This document shows, piece after piece, positions 10,891-21,895 of a DNA stretch of 64,000 nucleotides (its first letter is position 1; each line of letters begins with the position of its first letter). This DNA comes from Fasciola hepatica (lineage: Eukaryota; Platyhelminthes; Trematoda; Plagiorchiida; Fasciolidae): the NCBI GenBank assembly GCA_948099385.1, contig CANUEZ040000028.1, forward strand, positions 3,100,001 through 3,164,000. The letters are read 5' to 3'. A program made the position numbers and the translations under genes. A model generated the notes under the pieces. The model saw only the letters and a list, made by a program, of their open reading frames with translations. It searched no databases and was not told the DNA's origin.

Positions 10891-13778
10891 TCAAGGCTCA
10901 CTACAAGGAAAGATCTCGTACAACTTGCGATCAAGGGCACCTTTGAAGGATTGGACTGTCCGCAGATCTACCATTTCACCAGGCAGACCATTCCAACTGC
11001 TCACAACCCTGTTGCTGAAGAAGTGTGATCTAGCCATCAACCTAGATCGGGCTTTTATCAACTTCTTTTCATGTCCCCTTGTTCTGGAGTCTACGGCCAC
11101 TTGGAATAGACTATCTGGTCTAAGGCCAGAAAAGCCCTTCATTACCTTGAACGTTTCTATGGGATCCCCTCGACGTCTCCTCCTTTCCAACGAGAAGAGA
11201 TTCAGGTCACAGAGTCTCTGCTCGTAAGTCTTACTTCTCTGCGCTTCATCCATTCGCGTGGCGAGACGTTGGACTTTCTCGGGGCAGGCGGCGTCCTTTT
11301 TGTAGAGGGGTGACCAAGCCTGCACGCCACCTTCTAGGTGAGGTCGTACTATAGCCATGTAAATAGGTACGAATACCTCCGGCTCCCGGCAAGACAAAGC
11401 TGATTGCAGTCTAAAGAGCTCCCCACGAGCCTTATGCGCGGCAGCGTTGCACTGCTCCGACCATTTGAGGTCACTTTTAATGATGATCCCCAGGTCGTTA
11501 ACCCTACTGGCTGCCTCTACGGTGAGCAGCCCTCGATCATGAGCGACAGTTAGGCTCTCTGTTGGCCTTGACAACAAATGGCTTTTTTGAGCGTTTAGAG
11601 GTAAGTCCCATTTGTATGCCCAATTCAGGACGGTACCTATTTCCCTGCCCAAGTCCGCCCTATCCTCAGATCCAACAATCTTCACATCATCCGCAAAAAT
11701 AAAGCTGGGCGATTGAAGAGTGGATGCTAGGTCATTAATAAATAACAAGAATAGGACCGGGCCTACGACGGATCCCTGAGGTACACCACTGGTGACATTC
11801 ACCAAACTGGACTACCTGCCCCCACTTTGACGTAAAACGTCCTGCGGGAGAGGAAGTCCTCCAGCCACCTATATACTGGCCCACCTACGCCGAATGTCTC
11901 CATCTTGCATAGCAAGAGACGATGATTAACGAAGTCGAACGCCTTGCTAAAGTCGAGGTAGCATACCCGAACTTCCTTACCTTCGTCCAGTCGTCGAGTT
12001 ACTTCATCTAAGAAGCACAGGAGATTGGTGAGGCAAGATCTATTTTTCAGGAATCCATGCCTCGCCGGACTTAACATGGAGTGCTCCAGTAAGTGCTGTC
12101 AAATATGGGCACGGATGATCTTCTCGAGGACTTTACATAGAATGCTAGTTAGGCTTACCGGCCTGTAGTGCTGCACATCCGACTTAGGCCCACTCTTATG
12201 CATTGCCACGACTGCAGCGACTTTTCAGTCCTGACGCAGCTTACCTTGGTCCAACGTGGATCTGTACAGCCTGCATACCGATGGAGCTATGATATCCGCC
12301 AACGGCTTGATGATAGCTGGATGAATGCCATCTGGGCCCGCTGACTTGTGGCTGTTTAACTCCCGTAGGTACTTACGCACGCATTCCTCTGAGACATCTA
12401 GCTCATTTAGCTGAGGAGGATGCACCAGAGCCAGATCTACTCGTACCCCACTATCTATCCTATATACACTACCAAAGTATTCCCCCAGGGCGCCTGCTTT
12501 GCCCTGGTCATCAGTGACAATACCATATTCTCTAGTGGATAGCGGACCTACGGCATTTCTCGTTGAGCCTTTAGACTGTACATAGCTGTAGAATTTTTTC
12601 GGCTGTTGTCTTACAGACTGGGCCAATTTGAGCTCAAATTCCCGCTTGGAAGTTCTCAAAAGGCTTACAGCCTCGTTTCTCAGCTCCGTATAGCGGTTCC
12701 AGGCTAGCTGACTGCCGGGAGCTTTGTACTGGTTCCAAGAGCGGTTTCTACGTCTGATGGACTTGGCTATTGCAGCCTTCCATCACATGGGTTTGCCCTC
12801 CCCACTCCCTCGTTTTAAAGGTGCGAACTCTTCCTGTAGGGCAGTCAGGGATCCCTTTATGGTCTGCCAGCGCTCCTCCACAGTAGCCTCCTCTGTCGTG
12901 TCCCAGGTCAAACCCATCGCCCTATTACGAAGCCTATCTATGTCCATACTACCGGAGTGTCTGACCAGCCTTGAAGGTACCTTCGGTTGCCGCATGCATA
13001 GGACTATTTTGACACACACATGGTCACTCTTGCCCAATGGTGCACAATAATGCAGTCCAGCCACATCGTTGGGGAAGTTCGTTATAGCTAGATCCAGCAA
13101 GGATGGACCGCATCCAATCCTATATCTGGTATTCTCCCTAATATGCTGATGCAACGCATTATCATGCAGCCATTCTAAGTATGTTTGCTCCTCCGATCCC
13201 GGCACGCAGACCTCAGCCACCCAGTCGATGTGCGGGAGATTGAAGTCACCCACTATGAGGGTCTTTTGTGCGTCCTTAACTAGTTCAGTCAAAGTCCGCA
13301 GTAAACAAACGTCCTCTTCGTGGTTAGTGCTTGGTGTCCTGTAGACACAGACAACGTTAACCCTTCTGCCTGGAAGGATGATCGTAACGGCGCATAACTG
13401 GATATTACGAGTGCACATCTTGGTCTGGGACTCAAGGTGGTTTGTACCTGACTTAACGAGGATGGCTACTCCACCACCAAGGCGATCTTGGTCCCGATCC
13501 TGCCTGTAGACTGCAAAATCGTTACTTATTAGGCCTGGCACATGGTCTTCTTCAGAAAGCCACGATTCTGTGACGGCAACTATTGACGCTTTCTGCTCTT
13601 CAGCGGTTTTGGCGAGTTCCGCCCAGTTGTTTCTAATACTACACGCGTTAGTATATAAAACCACCGCGTTTGCTCCGTCGCCTAGGTGTCTTTTGTTATT
13701 CATTCCTGACTGTTTCTCAGGCGCAACGCCTGGGATGATGACACGTTTTTTGCTTCGGATGTCCCCACTGGGGTGCAT
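10891..13778 (-). pseudogene. LINE family C ORF2: endonuclease-reverse transcriptase, nearly intact
   Basis: Starts with an ATG at 13,778 inside the end of ORF1 (about 78-base overlap). The endonuclease (to about 12,800) shows AVTESWLSEED, VGDFNLPHIDW, SLLDLAITNFP and GKSDHVCVKI, the expected APE-type set. RT blocks follow: HKSAGPDGIHPAIIKPLAD, palm motif A CYLDFSKAFDFVNHRLL, motif B TSGVPQGSVVGPVLFLLF, catalytic FADDVKIVG, and C-terminal FFSNRVVSSWNGLPGEMV. Interruptions are few: three in-frame TGA codons (12,783-12,785; 12,225-12,227; 12,099-12,101) and one frameshift near 11,805. Two of the TGAs sit where tryptophan is expected from neighbouring copies or context, the third where arginine is expected. 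Confidence 0.88.
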
Positions 13779-14876
13779 GAAGCCGGCTGATGGTCCAGAA
13801 TTCCGGACGACTCACAATCCATCTCTATAGGAGTTGCCACAACATCCACACTGGCAGGGGTCGCACTGTCATCTATCTTCGGACAGTACTGCCAATTCTC
13901 GTCAACCAGCGCGTCTTCAATTACAAAATATTTGCGACCCCACACGTGGATTCTTGACTACTGTCGGGGTCGGGGCCTGACAGCCGAGTAAGGCATTCCG
14001 CTGAACTTTTAGGTTTCTCACCAGCGCCCTGGCTGGTCGAGCTATGTTACCTCCCGGGGCTAGACCACCAGGCCTTACTCTATGCTCGTCCGGCACAATC
14101 TGGTATCTGCCCTTGGTAATCTGAGCCACTATTGCTGCCCTCGCCAGTAGTCTATCCCGGGTAGCCTCATCAGAGAACTCCACTAGGATTGGTCTCGCAC
14201 GATGTTCGCCTTTGTTCCTCAGTGGTGACTTTCATGTCCCCACTCTGGACACGGAACACCTGCGATTCGCAGTATGTCGCAGACCCTCCTCCTGTCTATG
14301 CCCCTCCTGGCTTTCGATTCCCTTATAAAGGGTTCTTCCTGGTTTAGGATCAGAAGCCTATGGCTTGAGACCCTGCCCATCGACAAGATCTGCCTCTGCA
14401 GGTCCTTCATCTTGTTTTCTAGTACCAGAAGAGCAGGGTCATCCACCCTAGCCAACCCATCTTTCGCTCTATGACGGTCGCCCTTCTTGTTGACCTGCCT
14501 CGCCCTTCTCGGCTTCTGCTCCGTCCACTGGCCCTCGTCGGTCTGCTTCAAAGGAGTTGAGGCAACGACCGCGTGGCAAGCCTTCGGAGCTGGTCCATTC
14601 GCTCGGATGATTGTCCTCTCGGGTGTGGCTACTACTTCTGCAAACGACTTAGTGCAACCTGATTGCGGTGGTTTGGGGATCATGATTAAGGTACAACTTG
14701 GTGGGCGCTGATCCTGCCCTTGGGCCTGCAGTCTAAAGGCCAGACTGGCCGCCTCCTTGCAGGGGGCACAGACCCATTCACCCCATGAGTTCTGTTTATA
14801 AAGGACATAGATGTCCTTTGCTATTCCTGAACACCTTGGGTGAGCCCACCTCTTGCATATCTCGCACTCTATACCA
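13700..14876 (-). pseudogene. LINE family C ORF1 protein with PHD-type zinc finger (5'-truncated, frameshifted)
   Basis: The first stretch (14,876-14,219) contains the zinc-finger block CEICKRWAHPRCSGIAKD followed by WVCAPCKEA, the cysteine/histidine spacing of a PHD finger. It is followed by a basic region and a helical segment (LLVLENKMKDLQRQIL) that could form a coiled coil. Coding similarity continues in a second frame (14,183-13,917; ATRDRLLARAAIVAQITKGR) and a third (13,945-13,700) overlapping the ORF2 start. ORF1 proteins of LINEs bind element RNA, and PHD-bearing ORF1s are known in CR1-group elements. Frame changes near 14,200 and 13,930, and the lost N terminus, make this copy non-functional. 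Confidence 0.8.
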
Positions 14877-14888
14877 TACCTCATAACG

Positions 14889-16067
14889 GCGGCCGCCGAC
14901 AACGCTAAATCTATCATCATCATATACCTTGATATGACAAAGGCTTTCGACCGCGTCCCTCACGCTTTGTTACTAACCAAACTCAAAGCTCATGGCTTTT
15001 CCGGTTCGCTTTTATCTTGGTTAACATCTTATTTATCGGACCGTTCACAAGTGGTTTCCATTGATGGTTGTTTCTCACAACCTGCTCCAGTCACCAGTGG
15101 AGTTATACAAGGCAGTGTACTCGGTCCTTTACTATTTCTCATCTACATAAACGACATATTTCCCATCTTGCACCATGGTACCCCATTCCTTTTCGCTGAT
15201 GACGTTAAGATTGTCTATGAGTTTCCTCGTCAAAACCTCAACATCATGCTGGATGATATCTCTAGTGACCTAAAGCGACTCGGGGATTGGTGCAATTTAT
15301 GTAATATGGACTTTTCGACCTCGAAGAGCTGCTTCACAACATTCAGATGTCAAGTGACCCCCGGAACCCTGCTTATCCACGACCTACCCATTTCGTACAG
15401 CCCTTTAGTTCGAGACCTTGGTCTCCATTATTCTTGTAGCTTTAGGTTTTCTGAGTATGTTCCACTCCAGATTGCAAACACCAGAAGAACCACTGGTCTC
15501 ATCTCCAGAACTTTTCGGCTAAATGATTGCAAACTGCTCATTTACAAGTCTCACGCCAGGCCTCTCCTTGAATACTGTCCCATTATCTTCACCAACATGA
15601 CAAAATCCGACCGCATTTCTCTGGAGTCCGTGCAACGCCAATTCACCAAACAATTAGTAGGCTTTTCCTCCAGTCTGTGTTACAAGGATCGATGCATCCT
15701 ACTCAATCTTGACCCTCTATGGTTGCGTCGCATGAAGCTCAATTTGTGCTTCCTGTTTAAGCTGTACCACCGTACGGCCTTTTCGTGTACCGAACCCATT
15801 CGTCTCACTCCCTCCACGAATTATGCTCTACGCCATCGGTCATTGCAGCTCTCTATTCCTAGATCAAAACTAGCGTTGAGATCTAACTTTTTCCTTATAA
15901 AATACTCAAAGTTATGGAATAAACTCCCGCTAAACATCCGCGAGAGTCTCTCAATTTCCCAGTTCAGAGGCTCGCTGGATCAGTTCTTGACTGTTCCCAA
16001 TGTGATCCTTCTTACCGGCCTGACCGTCACCGAAGAGGTGGCCTACGAAAACGGGTTTGATTACTAG
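14889..16067 (+). CDS. LINE family D reverse transcriptase, C-terminal two-thirds (partial, uninterrupted)
   Basis: Continuous frame of about 390 codons. Motif A is IIIIYLDMTKAFDRVPHALL, motif B TSGVIQGSVLGPLLFLIYIN, and the catalytic box FADDVKIVYEF; the C-terminal region includes HARPLLEYCPIIFTN and a FFLIKYSKLWNKLPLNI block typical of the last domain of jockey/CR1 LINE proteins. It differs clearly from families A-C. The upstream part of RT and any endonuclease are absent, so it is a 5'-truncated but otherwise undamaged piece, consistent with a fairly recent insertion. There is no in-frame start that belongs to the original protein. Confidence 0.85.
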   Translation, partial: AAADNAKSIIIIYLDMTKAFDRVPHALLLTKLKAHGFSGSLLSWLTSYLSDRSQVVSIDGCFSQPAPVTSGVIQGSVLGPLLFLIYINDIFPILHHGTPFLFADDVKIVYEFPRQNLNIMLDDISSDLKRLGDWCNLCNMDFSTSKSCFTTFRCQVTPGTLLIHDLPISYSPLVRDLGLHYSCSFRFSEYVPLQIANTRRTTGLISRTFRLNDCKLLIYKSHARPLLEYCPIIFTNMTKSDRISLESVQRQFTKQLVGFSSSLCYKDRCILLNLDPLWLRRMKLNLCFLFKLYHRTAFSCTEPIRLTPSTNYALRHRSLQLSIPRSKLALRSNFFLIKYSKLWNKLPLNIRESLSISQFRGSLDQFLTVPNVILLTGLTVTEEVAYENGFDY

Positions 16068-16908
16068 GATTACTGCACTAGAACTTTCATTTCTCACCCG
16101 ATGACAAACGCCAGGGCAACTATTCTCTTTTACTTTATATTGCTTACAATCTATACTACTGTAGCCACAGTTTGCTGACTTTTATAACTATACCTAGTTT
16201 AATGCTTGCCGGTTCTCCTAATTTTAGACAATGTTCCTGTTCTATTGCCAACCAGTCTAAGTTTCTTAGTCTTAGATGTCTCCACAGCAAATAAGTACGT
16301 GGCTTCGGACCCTAGGACACTGAGTTCCGCCGTCTACCACTTTACTCGATCCTTTCACTTCTCTCCCGTTCATCTTGGCTACCACCACTCACCTGGGTTT
16401 TATGCCCGGCCTCAATTCGCCTTTCTTAATCACCTCATTCCAGAATCTATTATTCCAGAAGCCCACCTGCTAGTACTTACTTGGTGGCTTTTCCTCTCGT
16501 CTCACCTCTGTATCTACCATCCACCAACTACTATCATATTCTCTCTTATGCACCACACCATTTCCCATCAGCAGAGCTAAACTCATCTGCACCAGCTAGC
16601 CCGGAATGGACTCTGATGGTCTTAGGCATGGCCTGGCGCTGTACGAGACTGACACACGTATGCTAGCTTGTGCTTTACAACGTTCGTTGTCCTACTCCGT
16701 GTGTTGCATAATCCCATCCTGCATTTTCCCAGCCCATGCTAGCGAAACCCCTGATGTCAACGGCACCCATACCATTGCGTCGTTGGAACGTGGGGAAAAC
16801 AGACCACCCCCAGCAGTTGCGAAAAAAGACAAATACGCATAAAATTACGATCGGGCGGAGGGGCTATGGAAAGTTCCTATATGGGCTCAACCACCCCTCT
16901 GTTAGGAA

Positions 16909-16937
16909 ACAAAAAAAAAATAATAATAATAATAAAA
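16909..16937 (+). repeat. A-rich / AAT tail of LINE family D
   Basis: About eleven A followed by five TAA/AAT triplets and AAAA. Confidence 0.75.
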
Positions 16938-18950
16938 CTGAAAAAAGGGAACAGTGGAAACGAAAAAGACCTCGTGGGATCGATTCGATCTCCAAATACC
17001 ACTGACATCGGGCTGTGAAGGAATTGGGCAACCTTCATCCATGGGAAAGTATCCCATCAGCTCAGACCTGATCCTGCGAAAGGGGAAACCCCACATCGCC
17101 CTTGTTCGCTCGACAAGCTTTGGTCTTCACGCTCGAGACTGACTGGGGTGACAGCGCACTGGACTCTCCACATACGCTTTCCCACCCCCCGCTCTAAGTT
17201 TCAACCACCCCATACCCACCATAAGCGCACCTAGCATGCACGTCGACGTCAAATACAATCGCTACCACAGCCCTGACCTTCAACCCATTGACCTGGACAG
17301 AGTATCGACGTACCTGACGAATAACGGCAACCTCGATGAAGCCCGAAAAAAAAGAGATAAGAACATAGTGGAAACCGGTCACCTTTTCCTTCTATACCCC
17401 TCTATCTTCCGTCATCTTTTTTAGAAAGCGGTCTTCTCGATGTCCTAGCATCCAAGCCACGCTTAGGTTTACAACCCTACCTAACAGTAACCACTGCCTC
17501 CTGCCAACTACAATCACTGCCTGCTCACAATTAAGTTAAATCTCTGAAATGCAGACGCAGCATACCACCGGGTTTACGCTATTTTTGCTAGCCTGTAGTA
17601 GTACTTATCAACCCCTTGCAACCCTACGTTACTTAAGCTCTCTATTTAAAACCCAGATCAAAGTACGAAATGTAACACTGACAGTCCACATAAACCCAGC
17701 CAGTTCTTTATTAATTGTCGCTATTTATTATCATAACCAACAGCTGGAACCACGTCCAGACTGCTATCACCATTTATTTCAGGTTTGTCGTCGCCCACTC
17801 TCTCGGGCACCACTTTCGGTGACCAATGTCCACACTTTGACCTGTACCGACAGAGACCTTAATGGCATCTTTTATACCAAACGGGATTGCAATCGGGCCA
17901 CACGACCTAAAACACCCCCAAATGCTTCCAAGCAGATTGATAGACGTCTCCTAACGCAACACCTCTACTACTGATGTCACTGTTGGAGGCTTCAGAAATA
18001 ACAGTTCGCAAGCAACCTTCTATTGATTGATTGACACGTCCCTTACCCCGCCTGATGAACCATACCCACGGGATGCTGCACATCACCTTGGTCTCATGTG
18101 AAACAATCCAATAACAGAGCCAGAATACGCAACACAGGAATTTTTTCTCATTAAAATTCGTTACGTTATCCGAACGCGAGTCCACTTGTCCCTCACATCC
18201 TTGGTTTCCAACAATGATGCCGAAGATCACTGAGAATCAATAAGTCAATATATTTGTCAGCATAACAGAACAATAAGGCGCAAGCCTACAAGGAGATTTT
18301 TCGCTCCGTTTTCTCTTCCAAGATTTCATTTTTCTTTCGATCGGTATCCAGCTTGAAATTGACTCTTCACCAGTTAAAGGCCTTCAAGTTGCACTGCCTT
18401 TTTTTCTGAATGATAAGGGTTATTGATCCCGAACCTAAACTCACCTTATATATGGATTGCTGTTTCCTCCACATTCATCAACGTTGCCTGTCCATTTCCA
18501 CAAAGTTTCCTCATGTCCCCTCGTTTCATGATGAACTCCCTCTATTAGAATCGGGAATATCCATCATTCCGGGCCAACTTCATCTCCATGGAGAGCCGCT
18601 CTCTTCATATTCACCAAAGTTCACGGTTGTACTCCCATTCATTTCTTTAACCTCTCCATGTCCATAACTTACTCTGTGCATAGAACCAGCAATAGGCCTC
18701 AGTTACCCACATCTTGCATTATTATGACGTATAACGCATTCCTAGCGCTATATTTTCACGATATATTTTGTATTTTCACGGACCACCACCAACCAGTCGA
18801 ATCCGAAACCAAACCGTATTTGCCGCGCAAACCTTTAAAATTTCAGTCGACTCAAACTATCTCTAGCTATATTGTTTTGCTTCTGACGACTCCACTCGCT
18901 TTCTTGAAATTCGTGTATAGTTCATTGTTTTGAGTAACGTTGTACACCAT
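16938..18950. other. Intergenic; no gene or element recognised
   Basis: Short open frames (longest about 140 codons at 17,549-17,974) show no known domain and poor coding character. Composition is pyrimidine-rich in places on the plus strand. Confidence 0.5.
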
Positions 18951-18953
18951 GAT

Positions 18954-18989
18954 CATGCGCTTGCGCATGCGTCTCGACCATGGTCGAGA
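18954..18989. other. Two adjacent perfect inverted repeats
   Basis: CATGCGC-TT-GCGCATG (18,954-18,969) is followed two bases later by the 18-base perfect palindrome TCTCGACCATGGTCGAGA (18,972-18,989). They lie just before the ATT microsatellite and the truncated LINE ORF1. Confidence 0.85.
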
Positions 18990-18997
18990 AATATACC

Positions 18998-19022
18998 ATT
19001 ATTATTATTATTATTATTATTA
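18998..19022. repeat. (ATT)n microsatellite at LINE junction
   Basis: About eight uninterrupted ATT units immediately abutting the 3'-truncated edge of the family-C ORF1 fragment. Confidence 0.9.
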
Positions 19023-19023
19023 T

Positions 19024-19850
19024 CTGCCTCCGCAGATCCTTCACCTTGTTTTCCAATACCAGAAGAGCAGGGTCATCCACCGTAGCCAACCCATCTTTCG
19101 CTCTATTACAGTCACCCTTCTTTTTGACCTGCCTCGCCCTTCTCGGCTTCTGCTCCGTCCACTGGCCCTCGTCGGTCTGCTTCAAAGGAGTTGAGGCAAC
19201 GACCGCGTGGCAAGCCTTCGGAGCTGGTCCATTCGCTCGGATGATTGTCCTCTCGGGTGTGGCTACTACTTCTGCAAACGACTTAGTGCAACCTGATTGC
19301 GGTGGTTTGGGGATCATGATTAAGGTACAACTTGGTGGGCGCTGATCCTGCCCTTGGGCCTGCAGTCTAAAGGCCAGACTGGCCGCCTCCTTGCAGGGGG
19401 CACAGACCCATTCACCCCATGAGTTCTGTTTATAAAGGACATAGATGTCCTTTGCTATTCCTGAACACCTTGGGTGAGCCCATCTCTTGCATATCGCGCA
19501 CTCTATACGATTTACCACACGTTTTCCGCACTTGGGTGCTAGACACCGGTCGGAAACGCGTGTCATACGGAAAAAAACTACGGCGAAAACAACTCAAGTG
19601 CTCTTTACCCAAACACAAAATACGCACTCTGACACCAGCAGGTAAATCCCGCTAACACAAAAAAACAAAAACTAAAAGAAAGATCAGAAGCGAAGAAAGA
19701 TCGCCTCAAAGAACACCGAACACTATTCGGCAATATTTCAAGGAGAATAAAAAATATTCTCCGGATAGAGCGCACCTCAAATGCAATTATGATACGCTCA
19801 GTATTGTGGATTAAACTAGGTTAATTCACAAAACTATTCAAAAACTCAAT
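19024..19850 (-). pseudogene. LINE family C ORF1 5' part and leader, second copy
   Basis: Minus-strand ORF1 starting near 19,566 with a Met-containing N terminus (MTRVSDRCLAPKCGKRVV) that completes the PHD finger cut in the other copy (IECAICKRWAHPRCSG, then WVCAPCKEAA). Sequence from 19,024 to 19,497 is almost identical to 14,400-14,870. The frame ends where the ATT microsatellite begins. The 5' leader (19,567 to about 19,850) is rich in A on the plus strand. High identity to copy 1 means the two diverged recently. A fragment holding the 5' end of a LINE but not the 3' end is unusual and implies rearrangement or truncation after insertion. Confidence 0.82.
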
Positions 19851-20103
19851 TCAAAGACGAGAGCACTACGAATTCAAACCGCACGTCACTCACTTATGCC
19901 AGGTCACGCAGCTCCCAACAATGCGCGATTTTTTTTGCCGAAAGAAGGAAATTCTGTGCTTTATCGGCCCCGGCTGATAAAGGGGAAATCAATGAGATCA
20001 TTCTATCTGACACTAAAACTGCCTAATATAATTCGGAGTACATCGTCACCCTACATTGCCTATGCCCTTTTAAATGCGTCAACTGTTTTGGTATTTACTA
20101 CCT

Positions 20104-20417
20104 TGTATTGACATTCGACCTAACTTATTTGCTTAACACGCACCCTTGTTCATCTGAACTCACGCTGCCAAGCACGAAGGCTACTTGACCTTTGCCTGCC
20201 CACGCTACTCGCACTCTTCTCCGTTATACACTGACCACCCTCCCCCAGCCTGTAGTGTTCTCCCTCTCATGGATCGAGGGAAGCTTTGCCCGGGTGATCG
20301 TGGTGGAGTATTTCAAAGTAATACTTTAACGAACATGTGGTCCGTGCGTAGTGGGAAGGACCAGCGAGCGCACGTTATAGGGAAACTGCTCAGTTGGGTT
20401 TAACCAAAGCCACTACA
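20104..20417. mobile_element. Probable gypsy-like solo LTR inserted in LINE family A copy 2
   Basis: About 314 bases absent from copy 1, starting TGTATTGAC and ending CCACTACA. The reverse complement aligns by eye with 57,212-57,519 and 53,267-53,630 (shared cores: a GCAGTTTCC/GCGGTTTCC block, a GGTCCTT...GGACCAC block, and a CGTGCTTGGCAGC-type block). Termini TGTA...TACA and a length near 310 match the flanking LTRs of the intact gypsy element here, although the interior sequence differs. A direct ACTAC flank at 20,097-20,101 and 20,412-20,416 leaves the exact ends uncertain by a few bases. Confidence 0.6.
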
Positions 20418-21510
20418 TCCGCCAGGAGCTCGTTTCGATTAGATGTCACCATTTGAGAATTAACTTGCTTTTATTTCGAGCATTGAGTGTTTTCTTAGCC
20501 TTCAAAGGCAGTGTCTCTACTTGCCTCCCTCTGGGATCGGAGGGAAGAGGTCTCCTCGATTTATACCTGACAGGCCCTCCATTGCCTTGAAGGTTTCTGC
20601 CACATATGGGCGAAGGCACCGCCTTACCATCGATAACGGCTCCAGAGCTCGAAGACTCTTTGTGTAGCTAGGCCCCCTTTGCCCAGTCGCTATTATATCG
20701 ACCAGCACTGTTACCTTCCCTAGACAGTCTATATCCTTCTAGCAGTACTGTGCCCACGCTGGCTTGAAGTACTTCATGTGCTGTCTAACTATGACTTGGT
20801 CAATCGGAACGAAAATCCTCTGCCCCCAACACGATATAGTGGATCCAATTCGAAAGATTTTCCTTCTGGCCGTATTGGCTGCTGCGGGGCTCTGTCTCAA
20901 TTGCTCGAGGCTGTTGTCTGGCATACCAACCCAGACTCTGACCTGAACGACCACTTGTAACGCCCCCCACCATTCCTATTGGCCACAGTATCGTTGGTCC
21001 AGCACTGACATTTGGTGAGGTTTAGGGGAATTTCGTATTTGCGCGACCAGTTTTGTACCGCTAGCTCTTCAAGTTCCGCATCTACTCCAGCTATCTTGAC
21101 GTCATCGGCAGACACAAAGGTAGAGCTGGTCAGCTCACAAGCTGGGTCGTTGATGAGGATGAGGAGGGGTATAGATCCGAGCATCGAGTTCTGTGGCACC
21201 CCACTTGTTACATCTCCCGATTCCAAGACCTGACTGCCCACCTTAACTCTAAAAATTCACCCCGTCGAAAAGCTATTAACCCGATGCCTTGCTTTTCCAA
21301 CAGTTCCCACAGACGGCTATTTGACGGCCTGAAACCTGCGGTTCACAGAATCAAACTCGCTACTGGAGTCCATGTAACAGGCAGCTATCCTTTGTCCTCC
21401 ATCTAGGCACTTGGTTATCTCACCAAGGAGCGGCAGGAGATTCGGCAGACAAGATTGTTCTTCCACAAACCCGTGCTGCGCATTTGGCGCGAGGTTGTGT
21501 TGAACCAAGT

Positions 21511-21895
21511 TGTAAAGGTTTTTCCGACTGTGAGCAACGCGTAGCCAATTTAAAACGAATCCTACAACCAGAACAAGATTGATTCGTAGTTTCTACGGTA
21601 CTGGATTAACAAGTCATACGCATATGAACATGTACAAACCTCAACTGTACGGCCACATCGTCTAACAACGAGGACCAGAGTTCAACAAATGCCGGTATCA
21701 GGTACCACCTCCACGGCAGTCCGAGTTCGAATCAAAATTATGCCAATTCTAGTGAGCAAAAAATAAAAAAAGTGTTGAAGTGTGATGATTGATGCATGTT
21801 GTATTTGTTCCAGGGTCAATAAAATAAAGAGCATAGTCTGAACAATACAAGTATATGACAACGACTAGGGAGTATTTCCAAGCACGTACGTTACA
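21511..21895 (-). mobile_element. Bel/Pao-like solo LTR inserted in LINE family A copy 2
   Basis: Exactly bounded 385-base insertion: TGTAAAGG at the left, CGTTACA at the right, flanked by the 5-base duplication CAAGT (21,506-21,510 and 21,896-21,900). Its left part (GAGCAACGCGTAGCCAAT...CGAATCC) aligns with the reverse complement of the end of the 378-base Bel/Pao LTR at 27,674-28,051 (GAGCAATGCGTAGCCAAAT...GGATCC). Length, termini and duplication size all match that LTR type, so it is a diverged solo LTR in the minus orientation. Confidence 0.75.

Larger units (their letters stand above)
10640..14876 (-). mobile_element. CR1/jockey-like LINE, family C, with PHD-finger ORF1 and ORF2
   Basis: Most complete LINE in the window: ORF1 (about 14,876-13,700), overlapping ORF2 (13,778-10,891) and a 3' untranslated region (10,890 to about 10,640). 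The 3' region matches 61,400-61,560 (shared blocks cacccaccactgccgagtgt-like and cgcacatcaactgcgagag-like), which defines it as part of the element. The 5' end is cut at about 14,876 where a plus-strand LINE begins. The second ORF1 fragment at 19,024-19,850 shows what is missing: the first residues of ORF1 and its 5' leader. Confidence 0.88.
14877..16937 (+). mobile_element. CR1/jockey-like LINE, family D (5'-truncated), with AAT tail
   Basis: Plus-strand element that begins within the RT domain immediately after the truncated family-C ORF1 (head-to-head arrangement). It contains an open RT reading frame to 16,067, then about 850 bases of 3' untranslated sequence, ending in a run of A followed by AAT triplets (16,909-16,937). 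The 3' limit is inferred from that tail. Confidence 0.78.
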
